A stretch of DNA of 64,000 nucleotides, taken from positions 17,803 to 81,802 of the forward strand of contig DATGGK010000087.1 in assembly GCA_035308565.1 (NCBI GenBank). The letters are read 5' to 3'. Below the pieces are notes generated by a model. It was not told where the DNA came from. It did not search any database and worked only from the letters and a program-made list of their open reading frames with translations. The first letter of the stretch is position 1. The number at the start of each line of letters is the position of its first letter. Positions 23,398-30,608 of this stretch are shown here, in pieces. The translations under genes were made by a program, and so were the position numbers. This DNA is from JANXLS01 sp035308565. Its GTDB lineage: Bacteria; Planctomycetota; SZUA-567; H5-PLA8.

Positions 23398-25011
23398 CTA
23401 AAACAGATCGCGCTCGGGCTCAATTTCGCCTTTGGCTCTTTTGAAATTCACGCCTGGCACATAGTCCGGATGTTGAGCACGCTCTTTTCCAGCGAGCAGC
23501 CCATCAATAGTAAGCAATTGGAGACGCGCAAATTGTTTTCGTCCGCTTGGTCCGCCGGCGTAGATGCCGGCCGAGGCAGCGTCGGCGCGCATTTTCGGGG
23601 TGGGTTCGAGGAGCGAGATGAGAATGGCGATTTCGGCGTTTTCGCGTTCGCGGACGTGGTTGAGGGCGCGGATGTCATCGGGCTTGAGGGCGCCGCCCTT
23701 CACACTGATGACGATTAATTTCGCGTCGCCTTCGAGATCGTGAAAAAATTTGATGCCATCAATGCCCGTGTCGGCGCCCTTCTTATGTCCTTGAAACGGC
23801 CTCGCGTTGACAAGCGAGATTGCCCACCATTGGAATTGGTATTTGTCGCGAGCGGCCAAGTCACGGGCGCCTTCAAGATCTTTTGGCGTGCCTTGGATCT
23901 CATAGTCGGCGCGCCCTCGAAACGCATCGCTGAGGCGCTTTTCGATGAGCGAAATGGCAAGGTGAGTGATGTCGATGCCGATCCACTGGCGCTTAAGCTT
24001 GTGTGCGGCGTGAACGGCAGTGCCGCAGCCGCAGAATGGGTCGAGCACCATGTCGCCCTTGTTGCTGCTCGCGGAGATAACGCGCTCCAACAGGGCAAGT
24101 GGCTTCTGAGTGGGGTAGCCGAGAGACTCGTTGCCGCTGACCGGACTAATGTCGTTCCAATCATTTTGCAAACCAACACCTGGCATTTCATCGAGATAAC
24201 GCTTGAACAATGGCACTCTTCCGGGCGCAGTCTGAACAATTCTTCCTTCCTCGTGTAATTTTGCCATCGTCTCTTTCGAGTAACGCCAATAGCGCGTGAC
24301 TCCAAGAAACTCGTAGTGAGGATTGCGCTTTTCGGGTGAAGCTCCACCTGGCGCGGTCATATCACCCAGGCTATAAAGCCGCCCAGTTTCCTTTTCAACA
24401 TGGCGATAAGCGTTTTTGACGTGTTCTTCAGAGTATGGAGTGTAAATCCAGCTCCACGTCCATGCGCTTGACTTCGCGTAGAAAAAAATCACGTCGCGTA
24501 CGTTTCCATATTGCCTGCGCCCCTGCTTGGCGTCGTTGTGAGCGCTCTGCCGCTTCCAGCTAATCTCCGTTCGGTAGTTCTCTTTTCCGAACACCGCATC
24601 CAGCACGATCTTCAAATAGTGTGAGGCGGTGGGATCGCAATGAAGATAAAGCGAGCCAGTCGGTTTAAGAACGCGGTGCATCTCTAGCAGGCGATTGGCC
24701 ATCATTGTGAGATACGCCATCATGTCGTTGCGGCCGAGGAACGAAACCAAAGCGTTCATCACAAGCGCAACGTTGGCATTTTTTTGTTTGAGAAGTTGGT
24801 CCAGTTCCTTTTCGGCCTGCTCGCCCCACGACCACGAATCCTTAAACGCCTCGATTTGCGCTTCGCTCTTATGGCCTTTCGGGGATTTGAAGAGCAAATT
24901 GTAGTCGCGCTTCGAATTGAAGGGCGGGTCGAGGTAGATCAGATCGACGCTTTCGTCGCGGATGTGTTCGCGGAGGACGTTGAGGTTGTCGCCGTAATAG
25001 AGCTGGTTCAT
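23398..25011 (-). CDS. DNA methyltransferase with fused C-terminal Mrr-like nuclease domain
   Basis: A 537-residue protein from ATG 25011, where M-N-Q-L-Y-Y-G-D-N-L begins the conserved sequence. Residues 28-31 are the catalytic D-P-P-F, and the SAM-binding D-P-F-C-G-C-G lies at 324-330, an order typical of beta-class N4/N6 amino-methyltransferases. After about residue 400 a second domain contains K-G-A-D-T-G-I-D-G-I-K-F (411-422) and V-I-S-V-K-G-G (434-440), which fits a PD-(D/E)xK nuclease of the Mrr group (Asp ... x-V-K). It may be a single-chain restriction-modification enzyme. Paralogous membrane proteins flank it on both sides. Confidence 0.85.
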   Translation of the reverse strand: MNQLYYGDNLNVLREHIRDESVDLIYLDPPFNSKRDYNLLFKSPKGHKSEAQIEAFKDSWSWGEQAEKELDQLLKQKNANVALVMNALVSFLGRNDMMAYLTMMANRLLEMHRVLKPTGSLYLHCDPTASHYLKIVLDAVFGKENYRTEISWKRQSAHNDAKQGRRQYGNVRDVIFFYAKSSAWTWSWIYTPYSEEHVKNAYRHVEKETGRLYSLGDMTAPGGASPEKRNPHYEFLGVTRYWRYSKETMAKLHEEGRIVQTAPGRVPLFKRYLDEMPGVGLQNDWNDISPVSGNESLGYPTQKPLALLERVISASSNKGDMVLDPFCGCGTAVHAAHKLKRQWIGIDITHLAISLIEKRLSDAFRGRADYEIQGTPKDLEGARDLAARDKYQFQWWAISLVNARPFQGHKKGADTGIDGIKFFHDLEGDAKLIVISVKGGALKPDDIRALNHVRERENAEIAILISLLEPTPKMRADAASAGIYAGGPSGRKQFARLQLLTIDGLLAGKERAQHPDYVPGVNFKRAKGEIEPERDLF

Positions 25012-25187
25012 AGCGGCCTTGAAGTGCGGGATTGCGAGATTGTGTTTTAACAGAATACGCGCGTTTCGGAAAGGCGTTCTCACGCAATGGCGCAAAGAGC
25101 AGCAAAGAAATGACGTGGGAAATTGCAAAAGCAACCAGCGGGGACTGAACGGTTGCGAAAATTATTCGCGCGTCGCGGCACCTGATT

Positions 25188-25883
25188 TTATTTTTCTTGA
25201 GGCGAGTATTTCGGCGCTTGGATGAGCCAGGCGCGCGCGACCAACCAGGTGACGAGGACGCCGATGGGATTGACCCAGACGGCGTACAGAAGCAGGGTCG
25301 CGGCGACGAAGAGGGCGCGGTGGGAGGGGGTTTGGGCGGTGAGGCTGTAGCGGCAGGTGTTGATGACGACGAGGAAGGTGATGAGCATGCTGATGGTGAT
25401 GAACACTCCGGAGACGATGGTGCCGGTGGCATCCAGTTGTTGGGGGAGATTGTAGCTGCGCAGAGTCAGGGCGAGGCCGGAGGCGAGGGCGCCGATGAGG
25501 ATGTCCTGGAGCCAGACTTGAAAATTGGTGACGCGCAAATTCCAGAGGATGCGGCGATTTTTTTCGCGGTCGCGCAGGCTGCCGGCCAAGGCGACGCACC
25601 AGCCGACGACTCCAACGAGCGCGGCGAGAAGCGCGAAGATGCCAAGAACCATTGCAGGACCGTAAGCAGGCATCGTCAGCCACATGAGAAAACGGTACGC
25701 ATAGTTCAGTGCGACTTCGAAGGCGGAGAGGCTGAAGAAGACGGTGAGGATGCGGGTAGCGGGGGTGGATTTGAAGGCGGCTGAGACGAAGAGGCGTTGG
25801 AAGAGGTAGATGTAATAAATAAGGCCAAGGGCGATGAGCAAGCCGATGGCGATGGCGAATAAAGCTAGGGGCGGGGAATTCAT
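25188..25883 (-). CDS. Six-helix membrane protein, paralogue B next to the methyltransferase
   Basis: A 231-residue protein of nearly the same length and helix layout as the one at 22688-23386. Both have the W-L-Q-D-I helix start and the I-N-T/V-C-R-Y-S loop. It lies upstream of the methyltransferase gene in the same direction with a gap of 176 bases. The family is not recognised, and there are no catalytic motifs. The two copies may be an old duplication with the methyltransferase inserted between them, or both may belong to one three-gene system. Confidence 0.65.
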   Translation of the reverse strand: MNSPPLALFAIAIGLLIALGLIYYIYLFQRLFVSAAFKSTPATRILTVFFSLSAFEVALNYAYRFLMWLTMPAYGPAMVLGIFALLAALVGVVGWCVALAGSLRDREKNRRILWNLRVTNFQVWLQDILIGALASGLALTLRSYNLPQQLDATGTIVSGVFITISMLITFLVVINTCRYSLTAQTPSHRALFVAATLLLYAVWVNPIGVLVTWLVARAWLIQAPKYSPQEK

Positions 25884-26129
25884 GATTTCTATATTCGTGG
25901 ATTTGGAGGCTGGGGCGTTGAAGAATCTGGGAGAATGGAGTGAATTTCACTTGATAATTGGTAAATGATAATATATAATATTAAGCGAATGAGCCTTAGT
26001 TCAGATCGACATATTATATCAAATCCTAGAGGAAGTATGCAGGATGTGCAACTTTTGCATGGAATTTCGTTGTGGCGCGAAGGCATCAGCGAACGACGTG
26101 CAGTATTGCAAACCACGGGCTAAAAGCCC
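25884..26129. other. AT-rich non-coding segment upstream of the beta-repeat gene
   Basis: From about 25940 to 26020 the DNA is much richer in A and T than its surroundings, with ATAATATATAATATTA near 25967. After it come repeats: GATGTGCAACTTTTGCA at 26043 and the palindrome CACGGGCTAAAAGCCCGTG at 26114-26132. No gene was found. The composition suggests foreign DNA or a promoter-rich end of an element. Confidence 0.45.
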
Positions 26130-26221
26130 GTGTTACTGCGTGATGTGCAACTTTTGCAGAGAATTGGAAACAAATTATTCCGGCTTGAAGGCATGACTTC
26201 GAACGATGTGCAGTTTTGCAA
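26043..26221 (+). repeat. Direct repeat of about 75 bases
   Basis: Both units begin GATGTGCAACTTTTGCA (26043 and 26142), pass through GAAGGCAT and CGAACGA, and end GTGCAG(T)ATTGCAA or GTGCAGTTTTGCAA (26111 and 26221). The middle parts differ and the first copy is followed by an inserted palindrome. The second copy runs into the start of the following reading frame. Confidence 0.6.
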
Positions 26222-28148
26222 CTGGAAAAGACCATCGGGTAAAAATCGACGTATAAGTAGGCTGACTGGCAATGCAACTGGGAATGTCTCCGGTTCTTCC
26301 GCCACGTTCTCAGGCCAGTTGGTTGGCGACGTCACCGGCACGCAGTCCGCGACGGTTGTCTCGACCGTGGGCGGAGTCGCCGCCATCAATGTAGCCAGCG
26401 GCGCGAATCTTGCGAATGCCGCGAGTAATTTGAATACGGCCAGCGCTATTGCGAAGCGCGACGCCAGCGGCAATTTCAGCGCCGGTGCAATAACCGGGAA
26501 TCTGACGGGCAATGTCACTGGAAACGTAAACGGTTCGGCGGCGTCTTTCACGGGCAATCTCGTTGGCGACGTGATCGGCACTCAATCCGCAACCGTCGTG
26601 TCCACCGTTGGCGCAGTCACGGCAGCGAATGTCGCCAGCGGAGCGACGCTCGCGAACTCAGCCACTGCGGCAAATACGTCGAATACAATAGTGAAGCGTG
26701 ATGCCAGCGGTAACTTTTCTGTGGGAACCATCTCCGGCAACTTGATCGGCAACGTGACGGGCAACGTCAGCGGTTCCGCAGGTTCCTTCACCGGCAATCT
26801 CGCGGGCGATGTCACGGGCGCACAAGCGGCCACTATGGTTTCCACAGTCGGCGGCGTCACCGCGACCAATGTTGCCAGCGGCGCAAATCTCGCCAACGCA
26901 GCGACGAACTTAAACACCGTCAGCACAGTCGTGAAGCGCGATGCCAGCGGCAATTTCAATGCCGGCACAATCACGGCAAGTGTGACGGGCAATGTGAGCG
27001 GGACGGCGACAAACGTCACTGGTGTCGTCCAGATTGCGAACGGTGGTACCGGATCACCCACGCAGAATTTCGTTGATCTCTCCAGTAATCAAGCCACCAT
27101 TGGCGGCAATAAAACCTTCACAGGCACATTGACGCTCAGCGGCGATCCAACTGCAAATCTCCAGGCTGCGACGAAACAGTACGTTGACGCGGAAAAAGCT
27201 CGAGCGCAAACTGCCGAATCGGCCAAGGTTGCAAAAGCGGGTGATACGATGACAGGAGCGTTAATTTTGCCGACGGATGGTTTAACTGCCGGAACATCTC
27301 AACTCGTGCTGGCCAATGGAAACGTGGGTATCGGAACGAATGCAAGCCAAAGCAATACTTTAGTGGTTCAAAAAACTGTTGGGTTGAGCGATCCTTCGGC
27401 GCAGCATCAGCTTCAGGCTGAAATACGAAGTGGTATTAACGTAGTGAATCCGATGGCGATGGCCCTTGGTGTTCTCGATAATGGCCAAGGCATGATTCAA
27501 GTAAAGCAAGTGAACGTCGGCTACAGCGATCTATTGATACAGCCTGTTCGAGGCAATGTATGTATTGGCACGCAGACTGCAGCAGCATCATGTACCATTA
27601 ATAACAATGGAGGAGGTGCAATGGGGGTGACCTTACCAAACGTAATTGCCATTCAGTTTGGCGGAGGAAATGTTGCCCGTATCGATAATTCTGGCAAAGG
27701 TTTTTTCAACGGCGGCACTCAGACTGGAGGCGCTGATCTCGCGGAAGCCTTTGAGGTTGAAGGAGATAGATTAACGTATTCTTCCGGCGATGTTCTAATG
27801 ATTTCGAAAACTTCGAATCGAACGGTCACCAAGAGCGACGGTGCATATTCGACTTTGGTTGCGGGAGTCTACGCGACAAAACCGGGAGTGCTGTTGACCG
27901 AAAAAGGGATTGATGCTTCGCTCAGCGACACAGTTCCCATGGGCGTCGTGGGCGTCATTCCGACCAAGGTTTGCGCAGAGAACGGAGCCATCCGTCGCGG
28001 CGATTTACTGGTGACTTCAAGCACCGTTGGACACGCCATGAAAGGCACGGACCGCAACCGCATGTTGGGTGCCATCATCGGCAAGGCGCTGGAAGATTTT
28101 GACGGCAAGGAATCAGGAACGATCCTGGTACTGGTCAACGTGAAATGA
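26130..28148 (+). CDS. Beta-repeat tail-fibre-like protein, probably lacking its original N terminus
   Basis: The frame gives 672 residues. About 45 unlike residues, partly encoded by the upstream repeats, precede three tandem 80-residue modules rich in T-G-N-V-x-G, each with K-R-D-A-S-G-N-F. Then follow a coiled segment (A-A-T-K-Q-Y-V-D-A-E-K-A-R-A), a variable middle and a conserved C-terminal domain from about residue 530 (G-A-D-L-A-E-A-F-E-V-E-G-D ... G-V-V-G-V-I-P-T-K-V). Similar proteins in acidobacteria and planctomycetes are predicted surface or fibre proteins. No signal peptide is visible, so the gene is probably 5'-truncated. Confidence 0.65.
   Translation: MLLRDVQLLQRIGNKLFRLEGMTSNDVQFCNWKRPSGKNRRISRLTGNATGNVSGSSATFSGQLVGDVTGTQSATVVSTVGGVAAINVASGANLANAASNLNTASAIAKRDASGNFSAGAITGNLTGNVTGNVNGSAASFTGNLVGDVIGTQSATVVSTVGAVTAANVASGATLANSATAANTSNTIVKRDASGNFSVGTISGNLIGNVTGNVSGSAGSFTGNLAGDVTGAQAATMVSTVGGVTATNVASGANLANAATNLNTVSTVVKRDASGNFNAGTITASVTGNVSGTATNVTGVVQIANGGTGSPTQNFVDLSSNQATIGGNKTFTGTLTLSGDPTANLQAATKQYVDAEKARAQTAESAKVAKAGDTMTGALILPTDGLTAGTSQLVLANGNVGIGTNASQSNTLVVQKTVGLSDPSAQHQLQAEIRSGINVVNPMAMALGVLDNGQGMIQVKQVNVGYSDLLIQPVRGNVCIGTQTAAASCTINNNGGGAMGVTLPNVIAIQFGGGNVARIDNSGKGFFNGGTQTGGADLAEAFEVEGDRLTYSSGDVLMISKTSNRTVTKSDGAYSTLVAGVYATKPGVLLTEKGIDASLSDTVPMGVVGVIPTKVCAENGAIRRGDLLVTSSTVGHAMKGTDRNRMLGAIIGKALEDFDGKESGTILVLVNVK
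26262..26981 (+). repeat. Three tandem 240-bp coding repeats
   Basis: The marker GCCAGCGG(C/T)AA(T/C)TT occurs at 26463, 26703 and 26943, exactly 240 bases apart, and the flanking modules align throughout. Copies differ at many third positions, so the expansion is not recent. Confidence 0.85.
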
Positions 28149-28257
28149 CCACAACATTTTCGCGATGGCGGCCTCCGGCGTCAAGTCGACCTGGTTGCAT
28201 GCGTGCCCCAATTGCCAAATGCAGTAGCCGCGAGCGCCAATTACTCGAATGTGGTGC

Positions 28258-29802
28258 TCACCATTGCAGACGGCCCGCCAAGCGCTCGTCCATCGGATTG
28301 AAATTGACGTAGTGTGCGGATGCCACGTCCGTGCTGTTTCGCATCATTGTTTTGATTTCGAGCATGCTGTGACCGCTCAACGCCAGCAGCGTCCCGAAAG
28401 TGTGGCGCCATTCGTCCGGGCCGAAGGACCAGAGCTTGTCGTCCCGAATGCCGGCCGGCGCGCGGTCACGCGCCGCTGCCTTGGCTTTCTTGAAGTAACT
28501 GTAAAACGTCTGGTATCGCCAGAATCTCGCCGACGCATCGCCGTCTTGACCAGGACGCAGGGGCGCGAGCGATTCCCAAACATAGGTCTGTTTCTGTTGC
28601 CAGGTCGCAACGTACTCTTTCAGAATCGGAAGCAGGACTTTGGATTCGATGGGCACCACATTGCCGAATGTCTTGACGTCTGCTTCTTCGGTCTCCTCGA
28701 TCGTCATGCGGGGCGGCTTGGCGCGAAGGTCCAGCGCGGTGCAAAGCAAATTCTGTTGCTCGTGCCAGCGCGGACCGGCGAGGCAGGCAAAAGCCACCCA
28801 ACTTTTCCAATGCAGCCCCACTTGATCGACGGGCTTTTTCGCCGGATCGATGAAGCTGATTAGATATTGATTTAACAGGTCCACATCCTTGATCGCCGGC
28901 GGCGAGCGCTTGCGCGCAATCGTCAGCAGATCACCGCGCGCCTTTGTCACGCCTCTGCCCATGGGCGTTGCGGAGAGACAATAGAGCCGCCGGCACGTGT
29001 TGAAGAAAACCGACAGGTTCGCCGCAAGATGAATCCTGGTAGTCTTGCTTTCTGTCGGGTAATTGTCGATCCACTTGTCGATCTCCGCGGGCGTAATGCT
29101 GACGAGGAGCCGGTCTCCGCCGCCTTCCAGCCCGCTGATGGGCTGCCGGTCCTTGTATTTTCCCCTCTCCGGGGTTTTCTGGCCGTTGATGAATGCGCGC
29201 ACGCGCGATTCGACCTGCTCCTTGGTGCCGATGCCCGGTTTGTAATCGGCTTTGAAATCCTCAAATGCCTGCGCGATTGTTTTATGACAGTGGGCGTTAA
29301 GCTTGCGGTCTTTCTCTTCGCACGCGTGCTGAAGATCGACGATGCGAAGCTCCAGGACGGTCTTCTGGCGCTCAAGCTCGTCAACGCGTGTCGTCAATTT
29401 ACGGATGCGGACAAGATAGGGCGTGAGATCATCATACTTCCGCGCGAAGTCGTGAACGTCCGGTTCCTCGACATCTTCGGCGGTGACGGTTCCGTCCGCT
29501 CCGACATCGACCTCGAATTCTTTTTGTTCACCGAGGCTCTCAATGGGCTCAAAGTATTTATCCAGGACTTCCTGGCGAAGTCCGACAGGCGCGGTGTCGC
29601 GGCTGCGCGGTTTCGTCTCCGCAAGTATGTTGACGTGGGAGAGAATTTTCGCCTGCTCGTCAGCAGTTTTACGCTTCAGGCGGATATTGATTGGCTTACC
29701 GTAGCCATCTTCGTCTATAACCCAAAAATGCCTAAACTGAATGCGGTCATTGGCCCGGAACGAGATTTTTGAGGACTTGGGTTCGTCGGAAAGTGCGTAC
29801 AT
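28258..29802 (-). CDS. Divergent tyrosine recombinase/integrase
   Basis: A 514-residue protein with an N-terminal region including a predicted coiled coil (K-L-T-T-R-V-D-E-L-E-R-Q-K). The C-terminal catalytic domain shows Arg in A-G-P-R-W-H-E-Q-Q-N-L-L, a lysine in V-K-T-F-G-N-V-V-P-I, Arg in E-W-R-H-T-F-G-T-L-L-A-L-S-G, and the tyrosine in S-A-H-Y-V-N-F. The His of the usual H-x-x-R is Asp here, and the second His/Trp is replaced in M-M-R-N-S. It therefore keeps R, K, R and Y but not both histidines. A tRNA half-gene lies 105 bases upstream of its start, as expected for an integrase next to an att site. Confidence 0.75.
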   Translation of the reverse strand: MYALSDEPKSSKISFRANDRIQFRHFWVIDEDGYGKPINIRLKRKTADEQAKILSHVNILAETKPRSRDTAPVGLRQEVLDKYFEPIESLGEQKEFEVDVGADGTVTAEDVEEPDVHDFARKYDDLTPYLVRIRKLTTRVDELERQKTVLELRIVDLQHACEEKDRKLNAHCHKTIAQAFEDFKADYKPGIGTKEQVESRVRAFINGQKTPERGKYKDRQPISGLEGGGDRLLVSITPAEIDKWIDNYPTESKTTRIHLAANLSVFFNTCRRLYCLSATPMGRGVTKARGDLLTIARKRSPPAIKDVDLLNQYLISFIDPAKKPVDQVGLHWKSWVAFACLAGPRWHEQQNLLCTALDLRAKPPRMTIEETEEADVKTFGNVVPIESKVLLPILKEYVATWQQKQTYVWESLAPLRPGQDGDASARFWRYQTFYSYFKKAKAAARDRAPAGIRDDKLWSFGPDEWRHTFGTLLALSGHSMLEIKTMMRNSTDVASAHYVNFNPMDERLAGRLQW

Positions 29803-29906
29803 GCAGTCGGCTCCAAAAGCATCTTTGTAGCCAATTTTGTAGCCATTTTGAGCGCAATTTCAAGCGAAAACAGCGTAAACCCTTTGGAATCGGTGATTGG
29901 GTAAAT

Positions 29907-29945
29907 GTTTTGAAAACCGTCGCCTTACCACTTGGCTACGGGGCC
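29907..29945 (-). other. 5' half of a tRNA gene, candidate attachment-site scar
   Basis: Reading the reverse strand from 29945: acceptor GGCCCCG, TA, D-arm GCCAAGTGGTAAGGC, then G and ACGGTTTTCAAAAC. These are tRNA positions 1 to about 40. If the arm is folded normally the anticodon would be TCA (a UGA reader), although the crossover may lie in this loop. After it the match to an anticodon stem breaks, and no T-arm or 3' acceptor strand follows. The half gene sits just upstream of the integrase gene. Confidence 0.6.
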
Positions 29946-30608
29946 ATGTTGCAAACTCCCATATTATTTTGCTTTATAAAATCTCAACAATGTCGTCAGC
30001 AAACCGAGCGGAGAATCTACCCGCCAGATTACGAATTGTCAGACGCAGGGGAATGATTAAGAGACTCATGGGCGCATTACGGGACTTGGGTGCAATCCCC
30101 TCTCCCTGCGGGAGAGGCCAACTGCAAGTCCCGTGATACACCCGAGACTCATCCGCTGAAGGAGTTGTCTTATCACTTCGCCTCTCCCTGGTCGAACCGG
30201 TATGTTCAAACCGCAGCTATGACCAATTTGCACACAATGGCTCAAGGCTTCCTGTTCATCAGTTCAACTTGCAGCCATGCCTTGGCGTAGCGCCACATGC
30301 GGTCCGCAGTGGCCGGCGAGATCTTTAGCGCATTGGCCGCTTCGTCGCCCGACGCGCCGCTGCCGGAGGCGGTGGCGTCGGGGGCGGAGGTGTATAGGGT
30401 GGTGGGGGCGATTGCGGGGGGATAGACTGCCATGCATGGTACGGAGATTGAACGAGCCATGCCCAAGCCGTCGCAGTGCCGCGGGCTTCAAATTGGCGAT
30501 TTTGACGACTGGCTGAAAAAAAAAACAGCGGGCCAACGGCTCCAACTCCGAATCGTCCCCGCCGCGCACCAAACAATTTCCTTCCTGAACGTGGTTTTGG
30601 ACGACTTG
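29946..30608. other. Gene-poor stretch with a hairpin and a sigma-factor remnant
   Basis: Between the tRNA half and the kinase-LRR gene I see no intact gene. It contains a nested inverted repeat at 30080-30133 (CGGGACTTG / CAAGTCCCG around CCTCTCCC-TGC-GGGAGAGG) and the sigma-factor tail at 30242-30349. Short open frames elsewhere in the stretch show no recognisable protein. Confidence 0.5.
30242..30349 (-). pseudogene. C-terminal remnant of an ECF sigma factor
   Basis: The last 35 codons of a reverse frame encode D-E-A-A-N-A-L-K-I-S-P-A-T-A-D-R-M-W-R-Y followed by A-K-A-W-L. That is the region-4 helix-turn-helix of planctomycete-type ECF sigma factors (usual form: A-A-x-x-L-G-I-S-x-A-T-x-x-R-x-W-x-x-A-R-A-W-L). 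Nothing sigma-like lies upstream of it, so only the 3' end survives. It lies downstream of the kinase-LRR gene on the same strand. Confidence 0.6.

Noticed and set aside
26262..26981. Three 240-bp tandem repeats considered as a CRISPR-like array
   Set aside because: The units are directly adjacent without spacers, and are coding with conserved protein modules.
29769..30056. 95-codon forward frame over the tRNA half
   Set aside because: No ribosome site and no motif; it runs antisense to the tRNA fragment and into the integrase start.
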